64,000 nucleotides of DNA from Myxocyprinus asiaticus (Eukaryota; Chordata; Actinopteri; Cypriniformes; Catostomidae): NCBI RefSeq assembly GCF_019703515.2, contig NC_059362.1, positions 45,125,826 through 45,189,825 of the forward strand. The letters run 5' to 3'. Both the position numbers and the translations under genes were made by a program. Positions 1 to 12,279 of the stretch are shown here, in pieces. Within the stretch, counting starts at the first letter, position 1; each line of letters begins with the position of its first letter. The notes under the pieces are model-generated. The model had not been told where the DNA came from and did no database searches. It was given only the letters and a program-made list of their open reading frames with translations.

Positions 1-120
1 ATTTATAGTAAAAATGCCAAGGACTTAAATATTGATCTGTCTCTCATCTACAAATCATAAAAATTAAGAGTGCGGCCCTCGTAGGTACATTGATCCAGTT
101 TTGCGGCCCCTGACCTTTCT
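1..120. other. Flanking sequence of the terminal hairpin, possible repeat edge
   Basis: No gene is visible. Two copies of a GCGGCCC motif (around 73 and 102) precede the hairpin that begins at 121. This resembles the edge of a common fish repeat, but I cannot assign it. Confidence 0.3.
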
Positions 121-514
121 GAAGTTGAGTAGCCCTGGCCTAGAGTCTCCTGAACTGAGATCAGTCAGTTTAAATAAAATAAAATAAAATTATGCATAAC
201 CTACAGTAAAGCCAAAACGTAATGTACACGCATTTAGATGCGGGAACTCAGGAGAATAGAGACCAGAATATACTAGATACTTGGGTTTGTGCTCTTTAGA
301 CTTAGACTTCAGTGTGGTTACTTACTGGTCCAAGTCTAAAGAGCACAAACCCAAGTGTCTAGGATTTTCTGGTCTCTATTCTCCTGAGTTCCCGCATCTA
401 AATGCATGTACATTACGTTTTGGCTTCGCTGTAGGTTATGCATAATTTTATTTTATTTTATTTAAACTGACTGATCTCAGTTCAGGAGACTCTAGGCCAG
501 GGCTACTCAACTTC
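121..514. repeat. Near-perfect hairpin (fold-back/MITE-like element)
   Basis: The left arm (121 to about 305) is repeated in reverse complement by the right arm (about 325-514). Both outer ends read GAAGTTGAGTAGCCCTGG toward the middle, and the arms also share AAATTATGCATAACCTACAG and GAACTCAGGAGAATAGAGAC. Only a few small differences separate the arms, leaving a loop of about 20 bp. There is no open reading frame. It is probably a non-autonomous fold-back DNA element or a recent inverted duplication. The loop-proximal part (CCAAGTCTAAAGAGCACAAA) has a relative near 63465. Confidence 0.85.
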
Positions 515-640
515 CCTAGCAACCACATGGCAACATGCTAAAAACCCTCAGAACACCTTAGCAACCATACAGCAATGCTCTGGAAACCACCCAAAATACC
601 CTAGTATTGTGGCAGCAAGTTGTGCACAGGCAAACAGCAC
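515..640. repeat. GCAACCAC-type dispersed fish repeat fragment
   Basis: Direct repetition of CTTAGCAACCA-like words (522, 568) continues from the hairpin. Related sequence is seen at 33890-33985 and, in part inverted (TTGCTAGGG), at 63395-63450. No coding potential is visible. Confidence 0.45.
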
Positions 641-1407
641 TTCGAAATTCTTCCGAAAATGTCCAAATCTAGCTTCAGCTGTGACTGCTATGAAATTATG
701 TTATATGTGGTTTTAACAGACCCTTCCAGCTGTTAACTAACACTTAATTTGCCTCTGACTGTACCAGCTAATGTAGAATATTCAACAAGAAGCACTTGAT
801 ATTATGAGGAAAATCATAATTGGACCATCTTCACTCCAATCACTCGTCAGCTCTTTAAATTCTGAAAAGAAATGTGATTTCTGGAGAGAACTAAAAAGTG
901 TGGAATGTCAGAATAATGTCAGTACCTCTTATGCAATCATGATTGCAAAGATATTCTGCTTACAAACGGTGAAAGTTAGGGTGTCGTGGGAGTTTATTGT
1001 CTTTGTGCTTTCCAGAAAGACTTATATTATCACACAAGCTCAAGCCGTATAATAAATAAAGCAAAAATCCCATCAAGGATTTTGTGTCCATGGGTGTCCT
1101 GGACATTTCTTCATAAGATTCAACCTTAACTATATTCATGTGTCGTGCTTTTAGAGGGCTGATACATGTTGTCAAAATAAAAGAATTGCTGCATTTTGTT
1201 TATTAATATCATAACAAGGCAGCGAGACAATGGCTACTGATTTTGCTTCGCATTTATTCACATTTGTCATGTGTAATTTGACTTGATGTGAATCAAAAAT
1301 TCAATCTAGTCCTTATAGCCTTAATAATTATGTTTCTTTCTCTATAACCTCATATCCTGTCTTTTTTTATATGCACATCTGTCCATTGTTGTTAATGTCA
1401 TCACGAG

Positions 1408-1443
<36 letters not shown>

Positions 1444-1853
1444 ATGTGTGTGTGTGTGTTTTGTCTCTTGAGTGTGTATTCAGACTGGCTTTTTTGCCTC
1501 AGCTGGCCTGTCTTCTTCTGTAAATTGGATTAATTGAAGAAATTAGATGTTGTCTCCTCCATCACTCTTGCCCTTTCATCTTATTGGCTATTATTGCAGC
1601 ACCATCTCTCTAGGTCCAACACACACATACACACCACATGTGGTTCAGGTGAAGAAATCTTTATTAGTGTGGCTGTCAAATACAACACAGTATGAACAAA
1701 TATAAGGAGATTACAGGGTGTATAATAAATTACTGAAAACAGCAATTGTTTTCAATATAAACATGTCCCTTTCTCTCATATTTCACAACCTGAATGGGTA
1801 TCATTTGCATTTTTGGCAGTATGAGGACAAAGATTATATAAATCTATAGTCAA
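641..1853. other. Intergenic stretch with one microsatellite
   Basis: I see no gene. A (TG)n tract lies at 1411-1459, interrupted by CA near 1443. The rest is AT-rich single-copy-looking DNA. Confidence 0.5.
1411..1459. repeat. (TG)n microsatellite
   Basis: Uninterrupted TG dinucleotides, then a short CATG break, then more TG. Confidence 0.95.
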
Positions 1854-2415
1854 TTAAAGGGATATCAGCCAAAATGAAAATGTTGTCATCATTTACTCAC
1901 CCTCATGTTGTTCCAAACCTGTATGACTTTCTTTCTTTCTTCTGTGGAACACAAAAGGGGGGTTATTTTGCAGAATGTTCACGCTGCTCTTTTTCATACA
2001 ATGAAAGTGAATGGGGATGGTTGAATGGGGAAGTCAAAACATGACAAAAAAGCACCATAAAAGTAGTCCATATGACTTAAAAGCTTCATTTCAAGTCTTC
2101 TAAAGTCGTTCGCTAGCTTTGTGTGAGGAATAGACCGAAAAAAACGATATTCAATGATAATATTCCTTTTTGCTGTAGCTTCATCAATGATTTTGGTCTG
2201 TTCCTCACACAAAGCTATCGTATGGCTTCAGAAGCCTTGGATAATAGCGCAGAAGTCTTGTTTTTGTTTTTTGGAACTTGAGATGCCCTGGTCATTAATA
2301 TTCTTTATAATTTCTCCTTTTTTGTTCCATGGAAGAAAGTCATACAGTTTTGGAGCAACATGAGGGTGGATAAATAATGACAGAATTTAATTTTTTTCCA
2401 TCAATATTCCTTTAA
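1854..2415. mobile_element. TTAA-ended palindromic MITE, copy 1
   Basis: The left end TTAAAGGGATA followed by TCATCATTTACTCACCCTCA and a TTCTGTGGAACACAAAA block is mirrored at the right end by AACATGAGGGTGGATAAATA and CCTTTAA. An internal inverted pair is also present: GCTTTGTGTGAGGAATAGAC near 2118 and its complement near 2197, so the whole element folds. There is no transposase. The same family recurs in this window at 5719, 12548, 15106, 17697, 38635 and 49013. It is a non-autonomous DNA transposon common in cyprinids (family name not assigned). Confidence 0.8.
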
Positions 2416-2619
2416 ACGACGTAAAATGGCTTCCAGAGATTTAATCAGGAACATTTTTACACCTACACTAGAAAGATTTTGGTTTATTGGACGGCTGACA
2501 AACCAGGCAAGTCGATAATGATGTAAAAGTGACCATTTAAAATGATACTTTAAACTCAAATTTATAGCAAAACAGAGAAGGTAAAACCATGCATCAAAAA
2601 GAAAACTTTCTAGAAAGAG

Positions 2620-2935
2620 CAACATTTTATTGCTCAGAGGTTTCTCTTTTATAGCTCTGGTGATTTAATACAGGCAATAGTTATGTTTATCTGAAGTTTA
2701 AAAATGTCTCTCTATAAAAATACAGTACCTTATGACTGAGGGGAAAAATAGACACAAATGAATCAACTGACTGAGCACAAGTCTGAGAATAAGACATTCT
2801 TGAGATCTCTTCTGTTACTCAAGGACACGTGAGATTACTGGGGTCTTTTTCTCTAGAGAAAAGAAGACTTAAGCAAAAGTCTCCTTGTACTCCATGTAAT
2901 CTCACTGCTGTTTAGGAAAAACAATCGCGATAGCA
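2620..2935. repeat. Dispersed repeat, diverged copy X
   Basis: Shares ordered blocks with 12280-12545 and 13975-14335: an ATTGCTCARAGGTTTCT block, a GAGTCA-TTGTTGA-like block, GAGATCTC...GTGAGATTACT followed by a T-rich run, and AAGTCTC...TAATCTCA. All three copies face the same way. It looks like an old interspersed repeat and there is no reading frame. Confidence 0.5.
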
Positions 2936-4075
2936 ATTTTGTAAATAATTTGTGATTTTTCATTCTTATGTGTATACTTTGAGTTATAATGCAGTTGAAA
3001 AAAGCAAAAATCGAGTTATGAGTCAACCAGTGAATGTGTCCAAACTACTAAAGTAAACCGTGAACAATATTGCAAATGGTTATTTTTTAAAGAGGAAATA
3101 CTTTTCATGCTGAAATGACCACCCATAACCGTCCAGCAGGCCAAATATCACAAATGACTGGTTTAAGTTGAGTGTTTGGCCCTGTGCTCCACCCTACAGC
3201 TGTTTTATTGACATGTTTGAGTGTTTTTTACACATTCCTGTCTCTTTTTACTTGTCTTTTGAATTATGTTTGTGGCTCAAGGGATATTTTTACAGCAAGA
3301 ACGAAACACTTTCTGCTACTTAGCTGGAATACATTATAACACTCTGTCTGGATCCTCTGGCCCAAACCCCATTAATCTCAGTCGGGGTGACATGTAAAGC
3401 CCAAGGCCCTTCCAGCAGATTATTCAAAATTACCAGCTAATCATGATGCAGTTCTGCCTACAGGAGTTCACTGTTAAAGACACTGTAGGAGTGTGCTGAC
3501 ATCTAGAGGTTGATATTGGTTACACAGAAAATGCTGCTTAACCCGCAGAGACCCCATGCATTGCTAATGGTTGGGGGGGGGGTGGGATCCTTGAAAGTAC
3601 ATTTTTGAAAAACAAAATGGCAAAGCTGGGCATTTAGGGTTGCAAAATATTTCACCACTGTTTTTTGTTTTTTTTTTTCAGTTTTTTTCAGGCAGTAAGT
3701 GGAAGTTTTGAATTCACAACACAATTCAACTCATAAAAGTATATGAAAAATAATTTATTACAAGCAGTAAGGGTGCCATCCTACCGGTGACCTAGGGGGG
3801 CTATGCACACCCCTAGACTTCAGTGTCTCTCTGTGTCTGTTTGGCTGCTCTGCATCCATTACCACTAACACAAGAATGTATTAATTATTGATCTGAGCGT
3901 GCTTTGCTCTTGTGATGGGATGCTTTACTCTAAAATGAACTGCAGCATCACAGGAGAGCGTAGAGAGGTGTTTTACTGGAGAAACGGGTTAGAAACTGGG
4001 GCAGAAAAAGAGAATGTATTCTAGAGAACAGAGTAGCTCTCAGAGTAAATCTCTGTGAAAACAGAGATTTATAAG
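2936..4075. other. Intergenic, mostly unique; possible conserved block near 3330-3480
   Basis: No gene is visible. 3330-3480 is complex, repeat-free sequence with TAATC and ATTA cores and CAGCTAATCATGATG, as in many vertebrate noncoding elements; conservation is not tested. A G9 run lies at 3573-3581. Confidence 0.3.
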
Positions 4076-5718
4076 CAGAGGTGGGAAGTAACACGCTACA
4101 TTTACTCCGTTACATTTACTGGGTTTAATTTTAATTAATGCGTAATTTATTGAGAGATTATTGAATGGAAGTTCACACAGCTGCGTGCGCTGACACAGAC
4201 TGTCACTCAAGCTGAGTCCATCACTGCTGCATCATGCTCTTCAAACTAAGTGAAACACTTTCTTCGCTCCGCACAGTGAAAAAAGTATAGTTTCATCATG
4301 CAATGCCTTCATTTAACTCCAAGGCAAGTGGGTATTTCAAGATTAAAACCTCAGCTTCAACTTAAGGCAGCACATTGAGGTAAACTGTGGCTCTGATGCT
4401 AACGCAGGCTCTTCTGTGACATGGTGATGATCATTTTTAGGGTGACTCTGTAACTGGGCACTTGTGACATTAGTTTTTAAGTGTAAATTTTTAAATCAGT
4501 GCAGCAATATATCAGTGTGCTTTGTCCCGCGTCCCGCATGTCATGAACAGTATTTACGCATTTAACCCACGCCCTCGCGGGGATACTGGAAACTATCGCA
4601 ACTACTTCAGGCTGATTAACTGTATAAATCCATGTAAACATCCACATTAAGTGTAAATGCCTTTTGCTCTGCCGATCGCATTATTGACAACTGGAGCGTG
4701 AACAGACCTTGAATGTGCAAAGCGAGGCACATGCATGAGAGATGTGCGGGCTTGAGGCGATCATGAGTGGCTGTGTCCGAAATCGTTCACTCATTCTCTA
4801 TTTCCTAGATAGTGAATGGCAGTTAGTGCACTATATCTCAGCAGTGAGTGAACGAAATGAGTGGGTGAATTCGGACGCTGACATATACACAGAGCGTCGG
4901 AGCTCTGGGGCTGTCGCAGAAACAATGTCACATATGAACTTTTAAAATACTTGGGCCTTACTTGTTATTCTTATAAAATAATATATTAATACAATAAATC
5001 TTAATTCTGTTTGTCATTTTTAATATATATGTTAATATAAAGAGTAAACACATTTTATCAAATGTACATTATTGTATTTATTTGTTGTACTCTAGTATCT
5101 CTAAACTCAAATACAAGCTGGGTAGCGTTTTTGGGCGCATAGCGCCCTCATCCAACCAAATTATCAAGACCTACATGTTATAAAAGAATATTTAAATCAT
5201 CCACAGAATTGTCATTTCCACTGTGTGCAGTCTCCTGATTTAAATTAATATCACCTCAGTGAATTATTTAGTAAATAAAGAATTCTTCATCTTAATGGCA
5301 AAATTGTGTATAAATATAAATAAAGAGTACATTTTAAAATGTTTCTGTATGTTTTGCCTCTCTATATGTTATATAGTGGATAGGGGGTGGTTTCAGACAC
5401 AACGAGTGTTCCGCGACCCGGGTTGGTGCCCTACGCAGGCTGCGTACTCTGCGTTTAGAGAGCGGCAGTACTGCTGTACAGAACTAATGATCTAAATTCT
5501 TTCAACACTGAAAACTGTAACTACACTGAACTAAGAACTAAAAGCTATGAAATAGCGAAAGTAGGCATTAATAAAGCATGGTCTTGCTTTGGTTTATATT
5601 TCAGCATTATATATAATGTCCCTGTGGGACATTTTCACGTTTTCATCGTAATAATTACTAGAAAGGATTCCAAACCTCTCTTCTTTTTAATAAATTAATT
5701 CAGATCTGACAAGAGCCC

Positions 5719-6354
5719 TTAAAGGGATACGTAGTTCACCCAGAAATTCACCATTTACTCCCCCTCATGCCATCCCACATGTGTATGACTTTCTTTCTTC
5801 TGCAGAACACAAATGAAGATTTTTAGAAGAATTTCTAAATTGGTCCATAAAATGCAAGTGAATAGGTGTCAACATTTTAAAGCTAAAAACAAAATCTAAT
5901 AAGTCAGTATAAAAGTAATCCATAAGACTCCAGTGGTTAAATCAATATCTTCAGAAGTGATGTGATATGAGAATGTGTGGTTGAGAAACAGATCACTTTC
6001 ACATTCTTCTTCTTGTGATTTTGTCAATTCACAGGGCAGGGAGAAGAATGTCTAACAAAAATGGACTTAAATATTGATCTGTTTCTCACCCACACATATC
6101 ATATCTCTTCCGAAGATCTGGATTTATCTACTGGAGTCTTATGGATTACTTTAATGCTGCCTTTATGTGCTTTTTGGAGCATCTAAATGTTGGCACCCAT
6201 TCACTTGCATTGTATGGACCTACAGAGCTGAAATATTCTTCTAAAAATCTTAATTTGTGTTCTGCAGAAGAAAGGAAGTCATACATATCTGGGAAGGCAT
6301 GAGGGTGAGTAAATAATGAGGGAATTTTCATTTTTGTGTGAACTATCCCTTTAA
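5719..6354. mobile_element. TTAA-ended palindromic MITE, copy 2 (nested)
   Basis: TTAAAGGGATACGTAGTTCA at the left and TGTGTGAACTATCCCTTTAA at the right, with long internal complementarity (AATGAAGATTTTTAGAAGAA near 5812 against TTCTTCTAAAAATCTTAATT near 6236). It lies inside the hAT-like element at 4076-6834, so it is the later insertion. Confidence 0.8.
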
Positions 6355-6369
6355 AATGATAGCTCAGCC

Positions 6370-6635
6370 ATAATTTAATATTCTGTCATCATTTCCCAAA
6401 CCTGTTCATGTTGTTCCAAAACCATGTGACCTGTATTCTGTGGAACACAAAAGATGTTAGGGACTGACAGTCTCAGTCACCATTCACTTTCAATATATAT
6501 ATAAACACATTCACTGAAAGTAAATGGTGACCAAGGCAAACATTCTGTCTAATGTCTCCTTATTGTGTTGCATGGAAGAAAGAAAGTCATATGGGTTTGG
6601 AACAACATAATGGTGAATGATGACAGAACTTCCAT
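6370..6635. mobile_element. Short diverged MITE of the same family (nested)
   Basis: TTCTGTCATCATTTCCCAAA with TTCTGTGGAACACAAAAGAT at the left is mirrored by CATGGAAGAAAGAAAGTCAT and GAATGATGACAGAA at the right. The TTAA ends are worn. Confidence 0.6.
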
Positions 6636-7009
6636 TAATAATAATAATAATTCGGTAATACATGTTCAGTGTGTATTATGTAATGGAATATAGGGGTTAA
6701 TGTCCATTATGTAATTTGTGAAAGTAACGAGTTACTCACTACTTGAGTACTTTTACTTCTACTTGAGTAATTATTTATTTTAAGTAATTGTACTTTTAGT
6801 TGAGTACGGTTTATGGCTACTCTACCCACCTCTGTTTATAAGTCCATCTCAAAAGTGAGTGAATGTCATTGCATTACATAAAAACATCAAAGCAAGTGGA
6901 GACTGCAAACAAATGCTGCTACAGCTTTTCTCAGAGCTAACTTCATTTTTCCATTGCACATTTCATTTTTGCAATGACTTTTAAGCTACTGGTGTCAATG
7001 TGATTTTTG

Positions 7010-8645
7010 GTCAACGTGTGAAGTCACAGTATTGCACTGTATATTGTAGTTTAGTAGCAAAGTGTAGTATGGTATGGTACAGTACAGTGTTGAATAGTAT
7101 AGTACAGTAGTACAGTCAAATGTATAGCAAAGTGTAGTAAAGTATAGAAAAGGATAGTGTCTCAAAGTACAGTGTAGCATAGTATAACATAGTACTGCAT
7201 TATATTATAGTATAGCACATTATATCATAAATATTGTACGGTATAGGATAACAAAGTATATTATAGTACAGTATAGTATATTATATATAAAGTATAGTAT
7301 GTTATAATATAGTATAGGATAGCATATTATAGTACTGTACACTATTGTATAGAAAGGTATTGTATAGCACAGTACAGTCTAGCAAAGTGTACTATACTAT
7401 AGAAAAGGGTAGTGAAGTATAGTAAAGTATACCAAGTATAACACAGTATAGAATAGCAAAGTATAGTATGACATAGTAAAGGATAACAAAATACAGGATA
7501 GTAAAGTATTCCAAGTATAACACAGAATAGTATAGCAAAGTATAGTACAGCATAGCATAGTATAGCAAAGTATAGTATAGTACAGAATAGTATAGCAATG
7601 TATTGTACAATATAGTGTAGGATAACAAAATACAGTACAGTATAGCAAAGTATAGTACAGTATAGTATAGTAAAGTATAGTACTGCATAGTATAGCAAAG
7701 TATAGTATAGTATAGTATGGTATAGTATAGCAAGGTAGTGTTTAATATAGTATAGGATAACAAAATACAGTATATTATAGCAAGGTATAGTACAGTATAG
7801 TAAGCATAATGTAGTATAGCTAAATATAATACAGTATGGTATAGTATAGCAAAGTATAGTATAGTACAGTACATCATAACAAAATGTATTATAGCATAGC
7901 AAAGTGTAATAAAGTATAGTGTAGTATATCAAAGTATAGTACAGTATAGTATAGCAAAGTATACTATAGTACAGTACAGTATAGCAAAGTGTACTACAGT
8001 ATAGCAAAGTGTAGTGAAGTATAGTATAGTATATCAAAGTATAGTACAGCATAGTAAATTATAAAGTATAACACAGTATAGTATAGCAAAGTATAATACA
8101 GCATAGCATAATATAACAAAGTACAGTATAGTAAATTATAGTATAGCAAAGTATTGTATGATATAGTTCAGGATGATAAAATACAGTATAGTATAGTAAA
8201 GTATAGCAAAGTATTGTACATTATAGTATAGGATAACAAAATGCAGTATAGTATAGCAAAGTATGGTGCAGTATAGTAAAGTATAGCAAATTATAGTACA
8301 GAATAGTATAGCAAAGTATTGTACATTATAGTATAGGATAACAAAATGCAGTATAGTATAGCAAAGTATGGTGCAGTATAGTGTAGAAAAGCATGATGTA
8401 ATATAGCAAAATATAGTAAAGTATGGTTTAGTATAGGATAGCATAGTATAGTATAGTACAGTATAGCGAAGCGTACTATATTAAAGCAAAGTGTAGTGAA
8501 TAATAGTATAGCAAAGTATAGTACAGTATAGTAAAGTATACCAAGTATAACACTGTATAGTATAGCAAAGTATAGGACAGTATAGTGTATTAAAGCATAA
8601 TGTAGTATAGCAAAGTATAGTATAGTATATTACAGTGCAGTACAG
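7010..8645. repeat. Degenerate pentanucleotide satellite (TATAG/AGTAT type)
   Basis: About 1.6 kb of 5-bp phased words such as AGTAT, AGCAA, AGTAC and ATAGT. Higher-order patterns occur, e.g. TAGGATAACAAAATGCAGTA appears at about 8231 and 8334. The long frames on the minus strand (up to 236 codons of Tyr, Leu, Ile, Cys) arise from the low-complexity pattern and are not genes. Related ACTAT words in the opposite orientation occur at 39283-39322 and 41813-42005. Confidence 0.92.
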
Positions 8646-9829
8646 GGCAAATTAGATTCCTCATTCAAATCTATTCTCAGCCTTTATGTTTGGTGTCATT
8701 GCAGGACACAAGTTTTGACACAGGACTAGATAAACACCTGTGAAACACCATTTTATGAGTTTTGCATTCTGTGCCTGTACATTTTCAGTGACATTCTATT
8801 AAATTGTTTCATGTGAACAAAATTCCATATTTCTTCATTGTGCTGTGCTGTGTGATGCGGCAAAAGTCGGCAAACTTTTTGTTTCTGTTTATAAATCTTG
8901 AAAAGTTGATACTGCTGTTTAATTACCAGAGCCAAAATGTATTTTTTTCTTTCAGTAAAGTTTTATCTTTTAAGTGACATGGCTTCATTTCTCCAAAGTC
9001 AAGCAGCGATGAAGGGGGAGAGCACAGATAAAAACACTTGTGGATTTTTGTTCATTTTTTCAGACATGTCAGTTATCTGTACACGTGTCAGTTATATTTA
9101 TAATATCATCGATTTTGGATACAATTAAACTGGAAATGCACATAGTACAATGCTATTCAGAACACTCAGACTGTATAAAGTTATGTGATAATTGTAACAC
9201 GTTGTAATGAATGAAAAAGAACTATAATGTGAATATACTGTATATAGTATATGTTTATTAGTATATACTAATGTAAGATCATGAAGCACAGACTTTATTC
9301 ACACCACCAGACTAATGTAAACATATTATTCTTATTCACTAATTTGCCTCGGTTGCTTTCTGTGTATTCTTCACTGGGGTAAAGTTGGTTTCATATTCAC
9401 ATATTCGGATTTCTTCTCTCAATGGCTTTCTAACAGTGAGTGCAAAAAGGATAGTATCAGTAAATTATTAATATTGGCAAGTATGGCAATGAGGTACAAT
9501 GCTATTTTCTCTTGAAATCGATGTTTAAAAAAAAAAAATGGACAAAAGCATTGATCTCCATGGGGCAAGATATCTAAGGGACCGTCTACAAATTACAGAT
9601 TATATTTTACATCAACCAGCCCCGGCTTCTGAGCTGAACATCTCTGCTTGACTTGGTCTGTTAAGGTTCCAAAACAAGTTGTAGAACATCTTTAAACAAA
9701 AAATAAAATAAAATAAATAAATCAATAAATCTCTTGATGTAAATTAAATTTTTGCTCTGTGTATGTTTGTCCATGCAATCATTATTAAGCAAATGAAAAC
9801 CACATCTGAATAATTGTCCAAATTCATGT
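8646..9829. other. Intergenic, no feature seen
   Basis: AT-rich DNA with an A9 run near 9529 and short ATAAA repeats near 9705. No gene or clear repeat family is recognised. Confidence 0.4.
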
Positions 9830-9952
9830 GATATATTGGTGGTTTGGCATTTCAGCTTATCGCCACCAGTTCAGCCCAGTTCGGCCCCATTTTGCGGCCA
9901 GCACACCGGGAACAGTCCCGGTCCTCCCTATGGCCAGTCTGCCCCTGCTCTT
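9830..9952 (-). mobile_element. Fragment of a hAT-type terminus
   Basis: Read on the minus strand from 9952, the sequence starts near AGGGGCAGACTGGCCATAGG and continues with a GGGACTGTTCCCGG palindrome. This resembles a CAGGGGCGGACTGGCC terminus found in many fish hAT elements. The other end was not found. The assignment is from memory. Confidence 0.4.
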
Positions 9953-10139
9953 AAACAAGTTGGAAAACCTAATCTATACCCCACAGGACATTTTAAAACT
10001 TGAAGCTTTCCAACCTTGGCGGGTTTTGGTATTCCACCTTGGTTAAATTTTGGTTGTTTATTTTCCATTAAAAAATGTAAATAACTTCCCACTAATTGAA
10101 CTGATTGGTCAAACGTTGTACGTTACACGCCCTTTTGTA

Positions 10140-11530
10140 TGGCAACTTTCACCTTAAAATTTCAATACCTTTTCTGTGCCTGCACAGATCACCCTAAAAC
10201 AACTTCAACATTATCAAGCACCCTCTAAATGCCATACTACACCTCAAAGTTTGGCTTTTGTCAAATCCATTTTGTTCCTCAATAGATTCTACAAGGTAGA
10301 ACAGATTGTTCTAAATCAAGCTTTTTAATATTACCAGAGCTTCATAGTGATGTTAATTTTAAACAAGACATATATTCACTGTCCAGGTGCATGGTGCTGA
10401 AACTCACCAGTTTCAATAGGTTTTGAGTGGACAAATGAATTGTTTAAAAACAATTTGTTAAAACTTTTGTGCAAACTTAAGGACATGCTACAGTTTCACA
10501 TTTTTAGTGGTTGAACAGATTGCCCTGAAACAACTTTGACAATATAAAGCACCCTCTAAAAGATATACGAAACCTCATGGTTTGGGTATTGTCATATCCT
10601 CTGATGACTATGTAATGCAGCAACATATAGAGCTCAATAGATTTTACATGGTGGAACAGATGGTTCCAGAATAAGTTGGATTCATTTATATGAACCTGAA
10701 CACACTATACACTACTAGCTTTCATCTAAGCAGCATTTTGGTGCTGTTCCTATTTATAAAGAGATGTTCACACAGATGCAGCACCTCTAAATTTCAATAC
10801 TATTTTATTGGTTGCACACATTGCCCCAGATCAACATTAACACTATCAAAAACACTTTACATATCATATTTTGGGTATTGTCTTATCTACTGAGTTCACT
10901 TGACTTTGTAATGCGGTAACATACTGAGCTCAATAGATTTAACATGGTGGAACAGAGAGTTTAAAAATATGCTGGAATTTATTACTTGTACCCAACTGCT
11001 TATACTACAGCTAAAAGTTTCACCATAGCAAAACGTTAGAGATCATTTCTACAAAGACCTTTCTGTGCCTTTACAACTGTCGCTGTCCATGTGCGTGGTG
11101 CTGAAAGTGCACGATTCTGCCGCATGCCTGCGCATTGTAATAATAAAAGTATTTTGACTTTTAATTTGACAACGTTTAGGGTTCAGTAGTTTTTGACTGT
11201 AGAGTAAATTTCTCTTAAATGGCTTGACAAGCCTTATGTGAAATTTACAGGACATGTAACATCTCCAGTTGCATCACTCTCACCTCCAAATTTCATTACC
11301 TTTTTATGTGGTGGCAAAAGTTGCTCCAAAACAGCATTAACAATAACATTACTGGGCACCCTGTTAAAGTCATACTACACCTTACACTTTGTCCATTGTC
11401 AACTACTAATTTCAGTTGATTTCCTATTGCAGCAACATAAAGAGCTCAGTAAATTCTACTTGGTGGCACAGATTACTCTAAAACAAGCTGGAAATCCATA
11501 CATGAACCCTACTGAATATACTACACTTTA
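10140..11530. repeat. Four degenerate tandem copies of a ~300-500 bp unit
   Basis: The phrase CTCAATAGATT...ACA-GGTRGAACAGA occurs near 10281, 10632, 10931 and 11443, each time preceded by an ACAGATTGCYC...CAACWTT block and a GCACCCT-like block (10219, 10551, about 10852, 11356). The spacings are about 350, 300 and 510 bp. No reading frame is maintained through the copies. The family is unknown to me. Confidence 0.6.
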
Positions 11531-12131
11531 AAAACGTTAAGGTTTAAGGTTTAAAAATGCCATTGTTTAGTCCCGCTGATGGTCACAAATATGACGGCTG
11601 AGAGGAAAAAGTGACGTCACTGAAACAGGTCAATGGTGTGTTTTCTACTTCATGCTTAATTGTATGGATAAGAAACTTAATGCAGACATTTAAGAATGTT
11701 CTTAAAGGCTTAAACCGAACAACAGATAAATGTAAAGTGTTTAGGAAGAAATGAGGAAGTATGGAGAAAGAGAAAGGAAGAAAAGGAGAAATGAAGAAAG
11801 GGTTTTGAGAAGAGGAGAAACACAGAGAGCAGAGCATGCAGTGATGTAGTGGCAAAGCGCAGCGGGGACACACACGGGCCTCAGGGGGCCTCACTGAAGG
11901 GCTCTTAACATGCAGCAGGCACATTTCTGAATTTCAAAGCAATCTTATCATGCCATGCGGGGTCAGGTGAAGAGTGTGTGTGCATATTTACGTGGTGTAT
12001 GTGTGTGTGTTTGTGTGTGTGTGTGTTTTGGCATCCCTTTGTCTTTGCCTGTTTCAGCTTTTCTATAAAATACTAATCTATTCTCCATATGCGTAATCCC
12101 ATCTTTACTGCCTATAAGACATTTTCTCATA

Positions 12132-12136
<5 letters not shown>
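11531..12136. other. Intergenic, no gene seen
   Basis: Contains a short (GT)n at about 11997-12026 and a purine-rich stretch at 11750-11820. The minus-strand open frame here is low-complexity (Phe/Ser/Leu-rich) and is not supported. Confidence 0.4.

Positions 12137-12192
<56 letters not shown>
12137..12192. repeat. (TC)n microsatellite
   Basis: Uninterrupted CT dinucleotides, about 28 units. Confidence 0.97.
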
Positions 12193-12194
<2 letters not shown>

Positions 12195-12279
12195 TTGCTC
12201 TCATTGCAGTCAGAGTCTCTCATCAAAGTGCAGCACACATCCCATATGAGTAACAACAGCCAGAGTTCATAGAAACCGA

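Larger units (their letters stand above)
4076..6834. mobile_element. hAT-like non-autonomous element with perfect 8-bp target duplication
   Basis: The left end CAGAGGTGGGAAGTAACACG and right end (reverse complement CAGAGGTGGGTAGAGTAGCC) form terminal inverted repeats. The flanking 8-mers are identical: TTTATAAG at 4068-4075 and at 6835-6842, the target-site length typical of the hAT superfamily. Internal sequence from 4085 to 5720 recurs inverted at 49160-50376. No transposase frame remains. Two TTAA-type MITEs are nested inside (5719-6354 and about 6370-6635). The CAGAGGTGGGTAGAGTA end is widespread in fish genomes. Confidence 0.88.

Noticed and set aside
7342..8052. 236-codon Tyr/Leu/Ile/Cys-rich minus-strand frame
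   Set aside because: Translation of a degenerate pentanucleotide satellite; overlapping frames look the same.
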